64,000 nt of DNA, taken from contig NZ_JSVC01000027.1 in NCBI RefSeq assembly GCF_000814475.1, positions 62,001 through 126,000 of the forward strand, written 5' to 3'. This DNA comes from Flavihumibacter solisilvae. Its GTDB lineage: Bacteria > Bacteroidota > Bacteroidia > Chitinophagales > Chitinophagaceae. Shown piece after piece: positions 8,694 through 16,659 of the stretch. Under the pieces are notes generated by a model. It made no database searches and was not told the origin of the DNA. It worked only from the letters and a program-made list of their open reading frames with translations. Position 1 is the stretch's first letter. Each line of letters starts with the position of its first letter. A program made the translations under genes and the position numbers.

Positions 8694-9167
8694 TCAGTTC
8701 ACCACTTTGTTGGCACAACTGCTTGAAGCAAAAGCTTCCGGCTTAGCCTTGAAGGCGAAGCCCATTCCAAGAATGTATCCCATCGCTTCCTTTAATGCAT
8801 CATTGCTTTTAAAGTGCGGATTAGTATTAATATCCGCATGTACTTCCATATCGACATCATACTCGGTAAACAGGCTACAAAGTTCATAAGCAATTTCAAT
8901 GCTCCTGGCCACTTCAACGAGCATTCTTTCTTTTATGGAATACTTCTGGCGGGTCTTTTCATTGTGAATAAACATAAAGCCACCGTGTCCCTCCCTTAGA
9001 AATACAATAACAGTGGCAAATTCGGTTTCGGCGCCTTTCACCTGTGAGTCGGTCCCTATGCATACCTTAAGGTGATAACCCTGTTCGGTTTCGCGCCGTA
9101 TGGCTCTTTCTACGGCGTCGCGGATCGGCAATTCGATCGGGTCGCCATTAAATTTTCTCCATAACAT
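8694..9167 (-). CDS. RNase H-like protein of the YkuK (DUF458) family
   Basis: A 157-residue protein resembling the YkuK family, whose fold is RNase H-like. The N-terminal half has VCIGTDSQVKGAETEFATVIVF, with an acidic residue in the first beta strand as expected for a metal site, and a later VDMEVHADINTN segment supplies further acidic residues. The biological role of the family is not settled. Start at 9167 (MLWRKFNGD) is chosen because the upstream extension crosses a hairpin. The last nine residues are Ser/Cys/Asn rich and look unstructured. Confidence 0.75.
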   Translation of the reverse strand: MLWRKFNGDPIELPIRDAVERAIRRETEQGYHLKVCIGTDSQVKGAETEFATVIVFLREGHGGFMFIHNEKTRQKYSIKERMLVEVARSIEIAYELCSLFTEYDVDMEVHADINTNPHFKSNDALKEAMGYILGMGFAFKAKPEAFASSSCANKVVN

Positions 9168-9173
9168 AAAAAT

Positions 9174-9200
9174 GGGTTTTTGTAATTTAACGAAAAACCC
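9174..9200 (-). terminator. Hairpin with T-run just before the YkuK-like gene
   Basis: GGGTTTTT and AAAAACCC form an 8-bp inverted repeat (9193-9200 with 9174-9181) around an 11-nt loop. On the minus strand it is followed by ATTTTT and then directly by the ATG at 9167. It could terminate transcription from the upstream CoA-binding gene or act as an attenuator; the weak A/T-rich stem makes this uncertain. Confidence 0.35.
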
Positions 9201-9247
9201 CGTCTTATAAGGCATTTCCGCCTGTTAGGGAAAAATTAAATTACCAT

Positions 9248-9616
9248 TCAGTATTGCCCGGTGCTCAACAAAACAAGGGTACACGCTTCCTGTGGATAGA
9301 TATTATTTTCCTTTGCAAGATCTGCCAGTTCATCATTTTCAGCACCAGGATTGAAAATGATCCGCTTGGGCTTCAAAGAAAGAATGTAGTCGTAGTACTC
9401 ACGCTGATGGGCAGCTGAAAGGTATAAAGTGACCGTATCGACTCCTTCCAGCATAGGTTTGTCCTTACGGATGTCTATATCTGAAACCCGGACTTCGCTT
9501 AAGCCAATACCTTCAACAGGATGGCCATGCGCCCTGAGCTTGTTGATTGCCAGGTAGCTATACCGTGCCGGATTACCTGATGCTCCTAATACCAGTGTCT
9601 TTTTTGTTTGTGCCAT
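9248..9616 (-). CDS. CoA-binding domain protein (YccU-like)
   Basis: A 122-residue stand-alone Rossmann-type CoA-binding domain. The N-terminal KTLVLGASGNPARYSYLA and the later VDTVTLYLSAAHQREYY and KRIIFNPGAEN segments follow the family pattern, close to the CoA-ligase alpha-subunit fold. Such small proteins are widespread; their partners are mostly unknown. Start at 9616 (MAQTKKT) matches the beginning of the fold. It lies 63 bp downstream of the DUF5723-like barrel gene on the same strand and could be the tail of that operon. Confidence 0.82.
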   Translation of the reverse strand: MAQTKKTLVLGASGNPARYSYLAINKLRAHGHPVEGIGLSEVRVSDIDIRKDKPMLEGVDTVTLYLSAAHQREYYDYILSLKPKRIIFNPGAENDELADLAKENNIYPQEACTLVLLSTGQY

Positions 9617-9679
9617 TCTCTTCCGTTTATCGTACCAGTTTAACAAGATTGCTCTGCATGTGGTTCAGGGAGTCAGGGT

Positions 9680-11152
9680 TTACAAAGGCGGACAGTCAAG
9701 ACTATTTCCGCGTGTCGAAGCCGTTACTTTATTCATTGGACGCAGTGTAAGGGCAATATATCCACCTCCGTTTGCCATTTTGTTCTTACTGAATATATTT
9801 CCGAGGTTGTGAAAGCCCAGTAATAACGGGCCCGCTTTAAAACCTGCGCCTATCCAGAATTTCCCCTGATTGCTGACCTGAATTGGCATATATACGCCCA
9901 GCTTGCGGGTTTCCCATCGTGGCGTTAGCCTCAGCAGGTTCATATTCCGGACATAGAGCCGCTTATCGCCCGCCCAAGGCGAAATATTAATGCTTAGTTC
10001 TGCATTTACAAACCATGCGCCAGCCAGGTATCGGTCCACATTTAAAACTAATCTGGCTGGAGAAATAATCTTAAAATTATTGGCAAGGCCTTCCAAATGC
10101 AAAAGACCACCCAAAGAATCATTGAATTGTGGCAGATTCTTTACAGTTGAGTCGATTGCCGCATCGAGTTCACTACCAGTAATACCGGAAGCCGGAATCG
10201 AGCCTTTCCTGCTTTCCACTCCCCCGCGATATTGCCCCCAGCCAAAATCTATAAGCGAAGCGCTGATTTTCCAATCGTAATCGTAGTATGCCTCCTCGTC
10301 CGCCATGAATCCCGGAACATCTTCAGGTCTGATCAGAAGTTCCAGGCCGGCGTCGAAAGAAAATGCAGTCCGGGTAGCTTTGAGAAATTCTTTCAGGTTT
10401 GAATTATTATCGCGGCTATTGTCCCACTTGTCAAAATTGGACGAATAAGCATAGGCGAATGAACCGCCATTAAGCACATATTCCGTTTGATCGTTTACCA
10501 CTGTGGTGCGATGGCGAATATTATTCACTTCGGCACGAACGCCGGATACACCGCGGTTTATCTTGACCGTTAGCCCCCCGTTCAGCCGGTAATTGGTGTT
10601 TTCCCAAACCGTTTGTGCATATGCGAGATAAAGCTCAAATAAGGAACTGCTTCGGAACCTGGCATCGAACGGTCCAGTCTGTGTGTTCAGCGCAAGAAAC
10701 TGGTTGATATTATCGATGCTGTCGATGTAGTTGTATTCTTCGGTCCGGACATTTGAGGCAGACCGCAGGTTGGCGCCAAAAGCGATCGCCCTTCGACGAC
10801 CCAAAGCGATTCGGCCGTTAAGGAGATTTAAATTTGCCTGTTCATCACCGAAACGCTTAAACTGCCCGTTCAGCACCATGAACTTTGAATTTAAAACTGA
10901 TGTGACCAGCGAATAATCGATTACTTTAACTGCATTTGTCTGGTATTTTGCCTGGATCCCTGCCAATGTCAGGTCCCAGGGGTAAGGAGTGTTTACAATA
11001 GAAGCCGGGTTATTATGTACGCCCAGCGCTCCGGCATGGTTGGACCCCTGGATTGCGTGATAATCCTGGCAGTAAGCGTGCACAGAGGCAGAACAAAGCA
11101 CCATAGCAATGTAATACCTGGCCAGATTTACCAATGCAGTATCCTTCTTCAT
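9680..11152 (-). CDS. DUF5723-like outer-membrane beta-barrel protein
   Basis: A 490-residue predicted secreted protein. A signal peptide (about residues 12-28, ending SVHAYCQ) is followed by QGSNHAGALGVHNNPASIV, a start seen in Bacteroidota barrel proteins, then long alternating beta-strand sequence with Gly and aromatics and a typical barrel-like end (GGYIALTLRP). The family name is from memory and is the less certain part. Its start directly abuts the stop of the FAD oxidoreductase gene upstream, so it is almost certainly in the same transcript as the polyketide-synthase genes. A role in placing or handling the operon's product at the outer membrane is inference. Confidence 0.7.
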   Translation of the reverse strand: MKKDTALVNLARYYIAMVLCSASVHAYCQDYHAIQGSNHAGALGVHNNPASIVNTPYPWDLTLAGIQAKYQTNAVKVIDYSLVTSVLNSKFMVLNGQFKRFGDEQANLNLLNGRIALGRRRAIAFGANLRSASNVRTEEYNYIDSIDNINQFLALNTQTGPFDARFRSSSLFELYLAYAQTVWENTNYRLNGGLTVKINRGVSGVRAEVNNIRHRTTVVNDQTEYVLNGGSFAYAYSSNFDKWDNSRDNNSNLKEFLKATRTAFSFDAGLELLIRPEDVPGFMADEEAYYDYDWKISASLIDFGWGQYRGGVESRKGSIPASGITGSELDAAIDSTVKNLPQFNDSLGGLLHLEGLANNFKIISPARLVLNVDRYLAGAWFVNAELSINISPWAGDKRLYVRNMNLLRLTPRWETRKLGVYMPIQVSNQGKFWIGAGFKAGPLLLGFHNLGNIFSKNKMANGGGYIALTLRPMNKVTASTRGNSLDCPPL

Positions 11153-12307
11153 TCAATATTTCTCTCCATGAGTTTGCCTTATAAGAAAGCCGGTTACACC
11201 AGGAATCCTGGCTGCTATTCCCACAAGCAGGCCAGTAAGCTTCGGATCACCAAAAAAATACTGTATCACCCTGCCGGCACGAAGCCTCTTAGCAAAATGT
11301 CGGTTCCATTGCCTGCAATAATTATGCTCCAGTTCGTCCCTGGAGATCTCGCCACGCAGAAATGCATCTGCCTCATGACACAACAGCTTACCGGCGTGCA
11401 GCGCCATGCTCATACCGTTTCCACACAATGGAGTGATCATACCAGCGGCATCCCCTGCCAACAACACATGATCATGAACCTGCGATTTGGCCGAAAAAGA
11501 AACCTGTGAAATGCTTAAAGGTTCATCCCAAATGATTTCTGCCCGGTCCAGCAATCGGTCGATGTGGGGATTTTTCCGGAGCAGCCTGTTTTCCATCTGC
11601 AGAATGGAATTATCGTTTGACCGGAGGTTGCCTGCAGTCGTAAGATAACACATACAATACAATCCGTCTTCAATCCTTGAAACTCCGCAATAACCGTTAC
11701 TGAAGTTGTGTAAAGCTATAGTGTCCTCATCGAGGTCAACTCCCCGTAAATGGTACTTAACAGCTATATAGTTATCCAGCTTGCCTGGCCGGTGAGTAAT
11801 AAAAGGTCGCTTCCACTTTACATCCACATTACTACGTTTACCGAAGCAGCCAATGGCCAGTTTCGATTCCAGTATGCGTCCCTGTAAAAAGCACTTCATC
11901 TTTCCATCATGATAAACCATATCAATGACTTTCGTACCCTCGAAAAGATGTACGCCATTTTCTTTTGCAATGTTTGCCAGAAGTGCATCCAGCCGGAACC
12001 TGCTTATGCCGAAGCCACCGGGTATCAGCGGCGATCGAACCACTGATCCACCAGGCGAGCTCACAATAAGTTTGTTTATACGCGGAAGTTGCAGTTTGTG
12101 AAACGGAATTCCCAAACTCTCCAGGAAAGGCCTGCTTTCTTCACTGATATATTCTCCGCATACACGGTGAAAGGGATATGTGTATTTCTCGACCAATGCA
12201 ACTTTATGACCAGCTTTACTCAACCCAATCGAGGTTGCAAGACCAGCGAGTCCGCCACCCGCGATAACCACATCGTAGTCTGTTATATGTGCTGATGCCG
12301 GACTCAT
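11153..12307 (-). CDS. FAD-dependent oxidoreductase of the geranylgeranyl-reductase/hydroxylase type
   Basis: A 384-residue flavoprotein. The dinucleotide-binding motif GGGLAG is at about residue 17, the family CGEYIS segment near 50, and the second FAD motif LLAGDAAGMITPLCGNGM near 280. Enzymes with this architecture either hydroxylate phenolic rings or reduce isoprenoid double bonds; both are plausible next to a type III polyketide synthase and a UbiA prenyltransferase. The start at 12307 overlaps the stop of the methyltransferase gene (ATGA), showing coupled translation; the longer upstream frame lies inside that gene and is rejected. Confidence 0.85.
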   Translation of the reverse strand: MSPASAHITDYDVVIAGGGLAGLATSIGLSKAGHKVALVEKYTYPFHRVCGEYISEESRPFLESLGIPFHKLQLPRINKLIVSSPGGSVVRSPLIPGGFGISRFRLDALLANIAKENGVHLFEGTKVIDMVYHDGKMKCFLQGRILESKLAIGCFGKRSNVDVKWKRPFITHRPGKLDNYIAVKYHLRGVDLDEDTIALHNFSNGYCGVSRIEDGLYCMCYLTTAGNLRSNDNSILQMENRLLRKNPHIDRLLDRAEIIWDEPLSISQVSFSAKSQVHDHVLLAGDAAGMITPLCGNGMSMALHAGKLLCHEADAFLRGEISRDELEHNYCRQWNRHFAKRLRAGRVIQYFFGDPKLTGLLVGIAARIPGVTGFLIRQTHGEKY

Positions 12308-12990
12308 ACGTGATGGAACGTTATCAGCCACCTGAAAGCCCAATGCCAGTGAATGCTTACCTCGTTTATACCAGCACGGTTTATAATATCCTTCCATTCA
12401 CTCCTGGTAAAACCACGTAACACGGATAATGGCGCATCATTCCGTACCAGCCTTGACCGTGAAAAGAGTGCTGTCAACATTCTGATGGAATGATAGGCCA
12501 TTGGGTGGCGGTGCAGGTCGTTGATAAAAAATCCAACAGCGGAATTGTCCTTCATCCATTCCAACTGCTCTGCCAGTTCATCATCAGTAAAATGGTGGCA
12601 AAAAAGCGATGAGAAAATAATATCAGGTTTCTCGCTGAATTTAATATTCCTGTAATCGTCATGGATAAAATTCCCGACAGGAAGCTGCTCCTTAGCATAA
12701 TTGAGGCAAGCCGGGTTAATATCTATACCGGTGCAGGTAATTTCCAGGTCATGGGCGACACCATAGTCGCGGATAACCCGAAGATTGTCTGCCCCGCCGC
12801 AGCCAATCTCGCAAACATGGACTCTTCCTTTACTGAAATTAAATTCGCGCATAGCCTTCCGGGTTATAGAATGTCCTCCCAGCCATGTGTTGATAACATC
12901 AAGTTCCTGCATATTGGTCCGGATATCCTCAAAAGAAATCCCTGTTCCATCCAGCAACTCCTTTTCGTATGAGCGATTCCGGAAGTTCAC
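12304..12990 (-). CDS. SAM-dependent methyltransferase in the type III PKS operon
   Basis: A 228-residue class I methyltransferase. The SAM-binding motif CEIGCGGADNL is at residues 60-70, the acidic end of the second strand is TGIDINP, and DIIFSSLFCHHF follows as motif IV. It starts with GTG, which overlaps the stop of the polyketide synthase by 4 bp (GTGA). In Streptomyces srs and Bacillus bps clusters a methyltransferase beside the type III synthase modifies the phenolic product; a similar ring or oxygen methylation is inferred here. Confidence 0.85.
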   Translation of the reverse strand: MNFRNRSYEKELLDGTGISFEDIRTNMQELDVINTWLGGHSITRKAMREFNFSKGRVHVCEIGCGGADNLRVIRDYGVAHDLEITCTGIDINPACLNYAKEQLPVGNFIHDDYRNIKFSEKPDIIFSSLFCHHFTDDELAEQLEWMKDNSAVGFFINDLHRHPMAYHSIRMLTALFSRSRLVRNDAPLSVLRGFTRSEWKDIINRAGINEVSIHWHWAFRWLITFHHV

Positions 12991-14075
12991 CGGCTGGCCG
13001 CCTCCAGCCAGCAGGTTTCCATTGTGAGTCCGGGCCCGAAGGCAGCCGTTAAGATATTACCTTGTGCGCCCCTGTCGAGCATGCTTTTCAAAACAAACAA
13101 TACGGAAGGCGATGAAAGATTCCCATATTTATCCAGCACTCCGTAGCCAGCTTCAAGTGCCGTGGGTTCAAGATTGAGGCTTTTTTCAACTGCCTGTAAT
13201 ATTCGTTTACCCCCTGGGTGAATACACCACGCGTCAATATCTTCGTACTTCAGCGAATATTTCATAAGCGCCCTTTCGAGCAAAGGTCCGAAATCCGTTT
13301 CGATAAGTTCAGGCACATAACCACTGAGTGTCATCAGGAAACCACTTGAACTAAGCTCCCAGGACATGTCCTTTTTGCCTTTTGGAATAACTTCAGAATA
13401 AAACCCCTTTACTTCCACACCTTTTTCACTTTCATCATTTGCAACAAGTACTGCTGCTGAACCGTCGGCGAACAACATAGAAGCCGTTATATTATCAATA
13501 GTCGGTGTTTTCTGAAAGTGAAGGGTGCAAAGTTCGGTACAAACAACCATTACCCTTGCTTCCGGATCAGATTTACAAATCGCAGCTGCCTGCTTCAGTC
13601 CATGCAAAGCGGCATAGCATCCCATGAAGTTGATGGACGAACGGTTAATTGATCTTGAAAGCTCCATCAGGTCCATAACCTGCAGATCAAGTCCAGGTGC
13701 GCTCATCCCGGTACAACTGACCGTTATCAGGTGGGTTAGATCTTCGGGCTTTGTCCGTGTGTGTGAAAGACAATTCCGGATAGCATCAACAGAAAGCGCT
13801 GCAGCAAAACGATTGTATTGGTTCATCCGGGATTCCAGTGACGGAAATGGTTCAAGCGATTCACCGGCAGGAAAAAATTTCCATTCGCTCATTGGCCTGC
13901 CATAGTCAGGAATTACCGAATATCTCGTTGAAATCCCGCTGTTCTTGTACAAATATTTTAATTTTCGCTGACTGGCTAAATCAAGATCAAACACCTGTTG
14001 CATGAAATGAAGAATCTCTTCCTGGGAATGACGGAAAGAGGGTAGCGCAGTTCCTATAGACAAAATCTTAGTCAA
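12987..14075 (-). CDS. Type III polyketide synthase (chalcone/stilbene synthase family)
   Basis: A 362-residue synthase that extends an acyl-CoA starter with malonyl-CoA. The catalytic triad is complete: Cys153 (FMGCYAALHGL), His286 (CIHPGGKRIL) and Asn319 (KYGNLSSPS). Length fits the family. It probably starts with TTG, overlapping the UbiA stop by 8 bp, which suggests coupled translation. The starter unit cannot be predicted; long-chain acyl-CoA giving an alkylresorcinol or pyrone is the commonest outcome in bacteria with this neighbourhood. Confidence 0.93.
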   Translation of the reverse strand: MTKILSIGTALPSFRHSQEEILHFMQQVFDLDLASQRKLKYLYKNSGISTRYSVIPDYGRPMSEWKFFPAGESLEPFPSLESRMNQYNRFAAALSVDAIRNCLSHTRTKPEDLTHLITVSCTGMSAPGLDLQVMDLMELSRSINRSSINFMGCYAALHGLKQAAAICKSDPEARVMVVCTELCTLHFQKTPTIDNITASMLFADGSAAVLVANDESEKGVEVKGFYSEVIPKGKKDMSWELSSSGFLMTLSGYVPELIETDFGPLLERALMKYSLKYEDIDAWCIHPGGKRILQAVEKSLNLEPTALEAGYGVLDKYGNLSSPSVLFVLKSMLDRGAQGNILTAAFGPGLTMETCWLEAASR

Positions 14076-14931
14076 TCAGTTTCCAGATTAAAATGATGAG
14101 GAAGCCTGTGTTTGAACAGACTGCCGAAATTATGTTCATCTTCATCAGGTTATCAAAATTTGCCTCATGAGCGTCTTTCCATGACTTACGCATCCACCAG
14201 AGAAAAAATATCTGAACCGGCAGAAAACAGCACAACAATACAAGGAACCTGATCAGTTCGAGCTGCAATGCGAAATGCAATCCAAGTGCCACGAACGCCA
14301 TTGAAAATAACAAACTTGAAAGCACAAATGTTCCTTTGATACCCACCAACATACTTATGGTCTTAACCCCGTCATGGGCATCAGCTTCATGCTGGTAAAT
14401 CTGGGTAAGCGGGTATGCACCGGCAATCAGCAATGACGATGCTACGCACCCGGTAACAGGTACCTGAAGGGGAAGACTGAGATGAGAACCATGGTATACC
14501 AGCCAGAAGACAAGCGCACCCTGGCAGCTGATAACCAGCAGGAAGCCTGATATTGCAAATCGTTTTAATCTCGTTACGCGGCTACTGTACATCCTGGATG
14601 CTAAAATATAAACCAACACGCCAACCGTAAACCAAATGTCAACGAACATCGACAACAGTACGGCAGCAATATCCATAACGGAGACCACCTTCAATAATTC
14701 AGGGGTTGGCAGAAGGGGTGACCGGATACCTCCTATCGGACTTTCATCCCGGTCCATATAACTATTATAGCCGTTGCTTGCCGGGTAAACCAATAAATGC
14801 AGTATACAAAAGATCAGCATGGCCTTCCACCAATTTGTATAAACCACCTGGCTAAGGGCAAACAGGTAAACCGGCAGCAGGAAAAAGGAAAAATGAACCC
14901 GGAGCAATTGCAGGGTCGACGGTTGAGGCAT
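14068..14931 (-). CDS. UbiA-family prenyltransferase in the type III PKS operon
   Basis: A 287-residue polytopic membrane protein with about eight hydrophobic helices. The two Asp-rich motifs of the family are recognisable but atypical: NGYNSYMDRD at 53-62 and YQHEADAHDG at 179-188. UbiA enzymes attach an isoprenoid diphosphate to an aromatic or other acceptor. Next to a phenol-making polyketide synthase, prenylation of its product is the simplest reading; making a polyprenyl donor-derived lipid independently is an alternative. It starts 29 bp after the upstream barrel gene and overlaps the synthase gene. Confidence 0.88.
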   Translation of the reverse strand: MPQPSTLQLLRVHFSFFLLPVYLFALSQVVYTNWWKAMLIFCILHLLVYPASNGYNSYMDRDESPIGGIRSPLLPTPELLKVVSVMDIAAVLLSMFVDIWFTVGVLVYILASRMYSSRVTRLKRFAISGFLLVISCQGALVFWLVYHGSHLSLPLQVPVTGCVASSLLIAGAYPLTQIYQHEADAHDGVKTISMLVGIKGTFVLSSLLFSMAFVALGLHFALQLELIRFLVLLCCFLPVQIFFLWWMRKSWKDAHEANFDNLMKMNIISAVCSNTGFLIILIWKLID

Positions 14932-14960
14932 TTGAATTCGGTTAGGCTTAACAGGCAGGC

Positions 14961-16625
14961 TTAGTAATCGTATTCCCGCCGGAACATATTCATTCTCAAT
15001 CCAAGGCTGAACATAGTGCTGTTGGTTGTAAGCTTAGGATCATCCGGCACGTCCATCTTCCGGATCATCATTGAACCATCTATAAACAAATTTTCCAGAA
15101 CCTCGAATCCCACCCATAATGACGCATTGATTCCGGTTGATGACCGTCCCTCCCCGATCGACCAGCCGTAATCCATAGGCCTTGTTGTGTAGGACCTGAG
15201 CGGATTGCTGCCGAAATTCACGCCAGCTGAATCGAGCCCCTGGTTCCAGAAGATGAGTTTCGACTGAACCTGCCACTTGGGATGTGGCTGGTATCGTAAT
15301 ATCCCGACTATCTCATAAAAATTCGCACCTCGCGGATGGGCAAGCGGCTGGTTATAATGTGTGTAGTTGGCGATAGAGTCTTTATGGGAGTACGTGAATG
15401 GTCGCGCCAGGTTCACTTCACCCTGCAGGTCGAGGTTCTTTATTCCCAAAGCATCTATATATTTTCCGCCAAGCTGCAGGGCATATTTATTTCCCCACCA
15501 CCCTTCACCACCTTTCACCTCACTCAGCTTAAATTCGTCAAACAACAGCTGGCTATACAGTTGCACGCGCTTCAGGATATTGGCTTTTATGTCGAGGCCC
15601 ACATTTGCATTGTCAAAGCTGCCATTTTGCTGTTCGATTGACCGGAGAAAAATCACGGGGATCAGGTAGCTGAACTCGAAATGGTTTTCCCGCCCGAAAA
15701 TAACAGATTCAAACAAGCCGATATTGAGCCATTTTGTTGCCTGCCAGCTAAGGTGGTGCATTGCCGCATATTTCTTATCCAGCAGCTTATTTCCTGAATT
15801 GACGGGCTCTTCAGGCACTAATTCCATAAACAGGTTCTGGTAATTCAATTTCCAGATCCGGGTATTAAGTTTCAGGAAAAGATAGTTGTTTGCAAAGTCG
15901 CTCAGGTATACACTCCGGTATCCATTCCCGATAAAATTCTTATCATAACCGAATTGTACGTTGATATATTTGGTGACATTGAAATACATCGAACCCCTCG
16001 CATCAAAATAGTCATATGCGGTCTTTTTGAAAGATTTGTAAAACCCGGCACCCGGAACCGCCCGGAAGCTGTCTTCCCAGTTTCGCACAAACATTGGCGG
16101 CCTTTCCTGATTGTCAGTAAGATAAAAGTCGAATCCTATCTTTTTGGCGATCAGGCCACGGGCCCTTGCCCCTTTTGAATTAAGGAAAACCGTTTCGTCA
16201 GAATCAGAATCCTTCGCAAGATTAAACTGGAAAACAGGGTTTACACTAAGAAAAAAATCCTTAACATCCACGAGGGCGAAGTCTGATTTGGATTTGTAAA
16301 ACGTCCTGAACCATGGCTTCCTGCTCTTAAAAGACTCTTTTGAGCCGGTTACCCATTCCTGGTTGTTCATCAATGCATCCTGGATATTATAGGCATCAAC
16401 CCGGGAAAAACTGTCAGTCTGAACTGATTCCAGAAAATTAACCCAGGCCTTTCGCTCGTAAGGCTTCAGATGCTGAAATGACAAAGCGCTGTCACGGAAC
16501 CGGATCTCAAGCCGGTCCATTAATTGCTGGTGTTTGTAACCCTGGGGAAGCATTGAGGATTGGGAAATTGCAACTACAGGTGCGAATAATAGGGTAGTTA
16601 ACAGCAGTCTTTTTATAACTTGCAT
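14961..16625 (-). CDS. Outer-membrane beta-barrel protein, Wzi/RemB-like
   Basis: A 554-residue protein. Start at 16625 gives a signal peptide (MQVIKRLLLTTLLFAPVVAISQ). The body has long amphipathic strands, DARGSMYFNVTKYINVQFGYD and similar, and ends LGLRMNMFRREYDY, as barrels do. The YDKNFIGNGYRSVYLSDFAN region recalls capsule-assembly Wzi proteins and the gliding protein RemB. It is the first gene of the minus-strand run leading into the UbiA-polyketide synthase genes, and is divergent from pyrC with only 34 bp between the start codons. A role in surface carbohydrate or in export of the operon's product is open. Confidence 0.7.
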   Translation of the reverse strand: MQVIKRLLLTTLLFAPVVAISQSSMLPQGYKHQQLMDRLEIRFRDSALSFQHLKPYERKAWVNFLESVQTDSFSRVDAYNIQDALMNNQEWVTGSKESFKSRKPWFRTFYKSKSDFALVDVKDFFLSVNPVFQFNLAKDSDSDETVFLNSKGARARGLIAKKIGFDFYLTDNQERPPMFVRNWEDSFRAVPGAGFYKSFKKTAYDYFDARGSMYFNVTKYINVQFGYDKNFIGNGYRSVYLSDFANNYLFLKLNTRIWKLNYQNLFMELVPEEPVNSGNKLLDKKYAAMHHLSWQATKWLNIGLFESVIFGRENHFEFSYLIPVIFLRSIEQQNGSFDNANVGLDIKANILKRVQLYSQLLFDEFKLSEVKGGEGWWGNKYALQLGGKYIDALGIKNLDLQGEVNLARPFTYSHKDSIANYTHYNQPLAHPRGANFYEIVGILRYQPHPKWQVQSKLIFWNQGLDSAGVNFGSNPLRSYTTRPMDYGWSIGEGRSSTGINASLWVGFEVLENLFIDGSMMIRKMDVPDDPKLTTNSTMFSLGLRMNMFRREYDY

Positions 16626-16659
16626 CGATTCGTTTTGTTTTACGGCTAACCGACAAATT

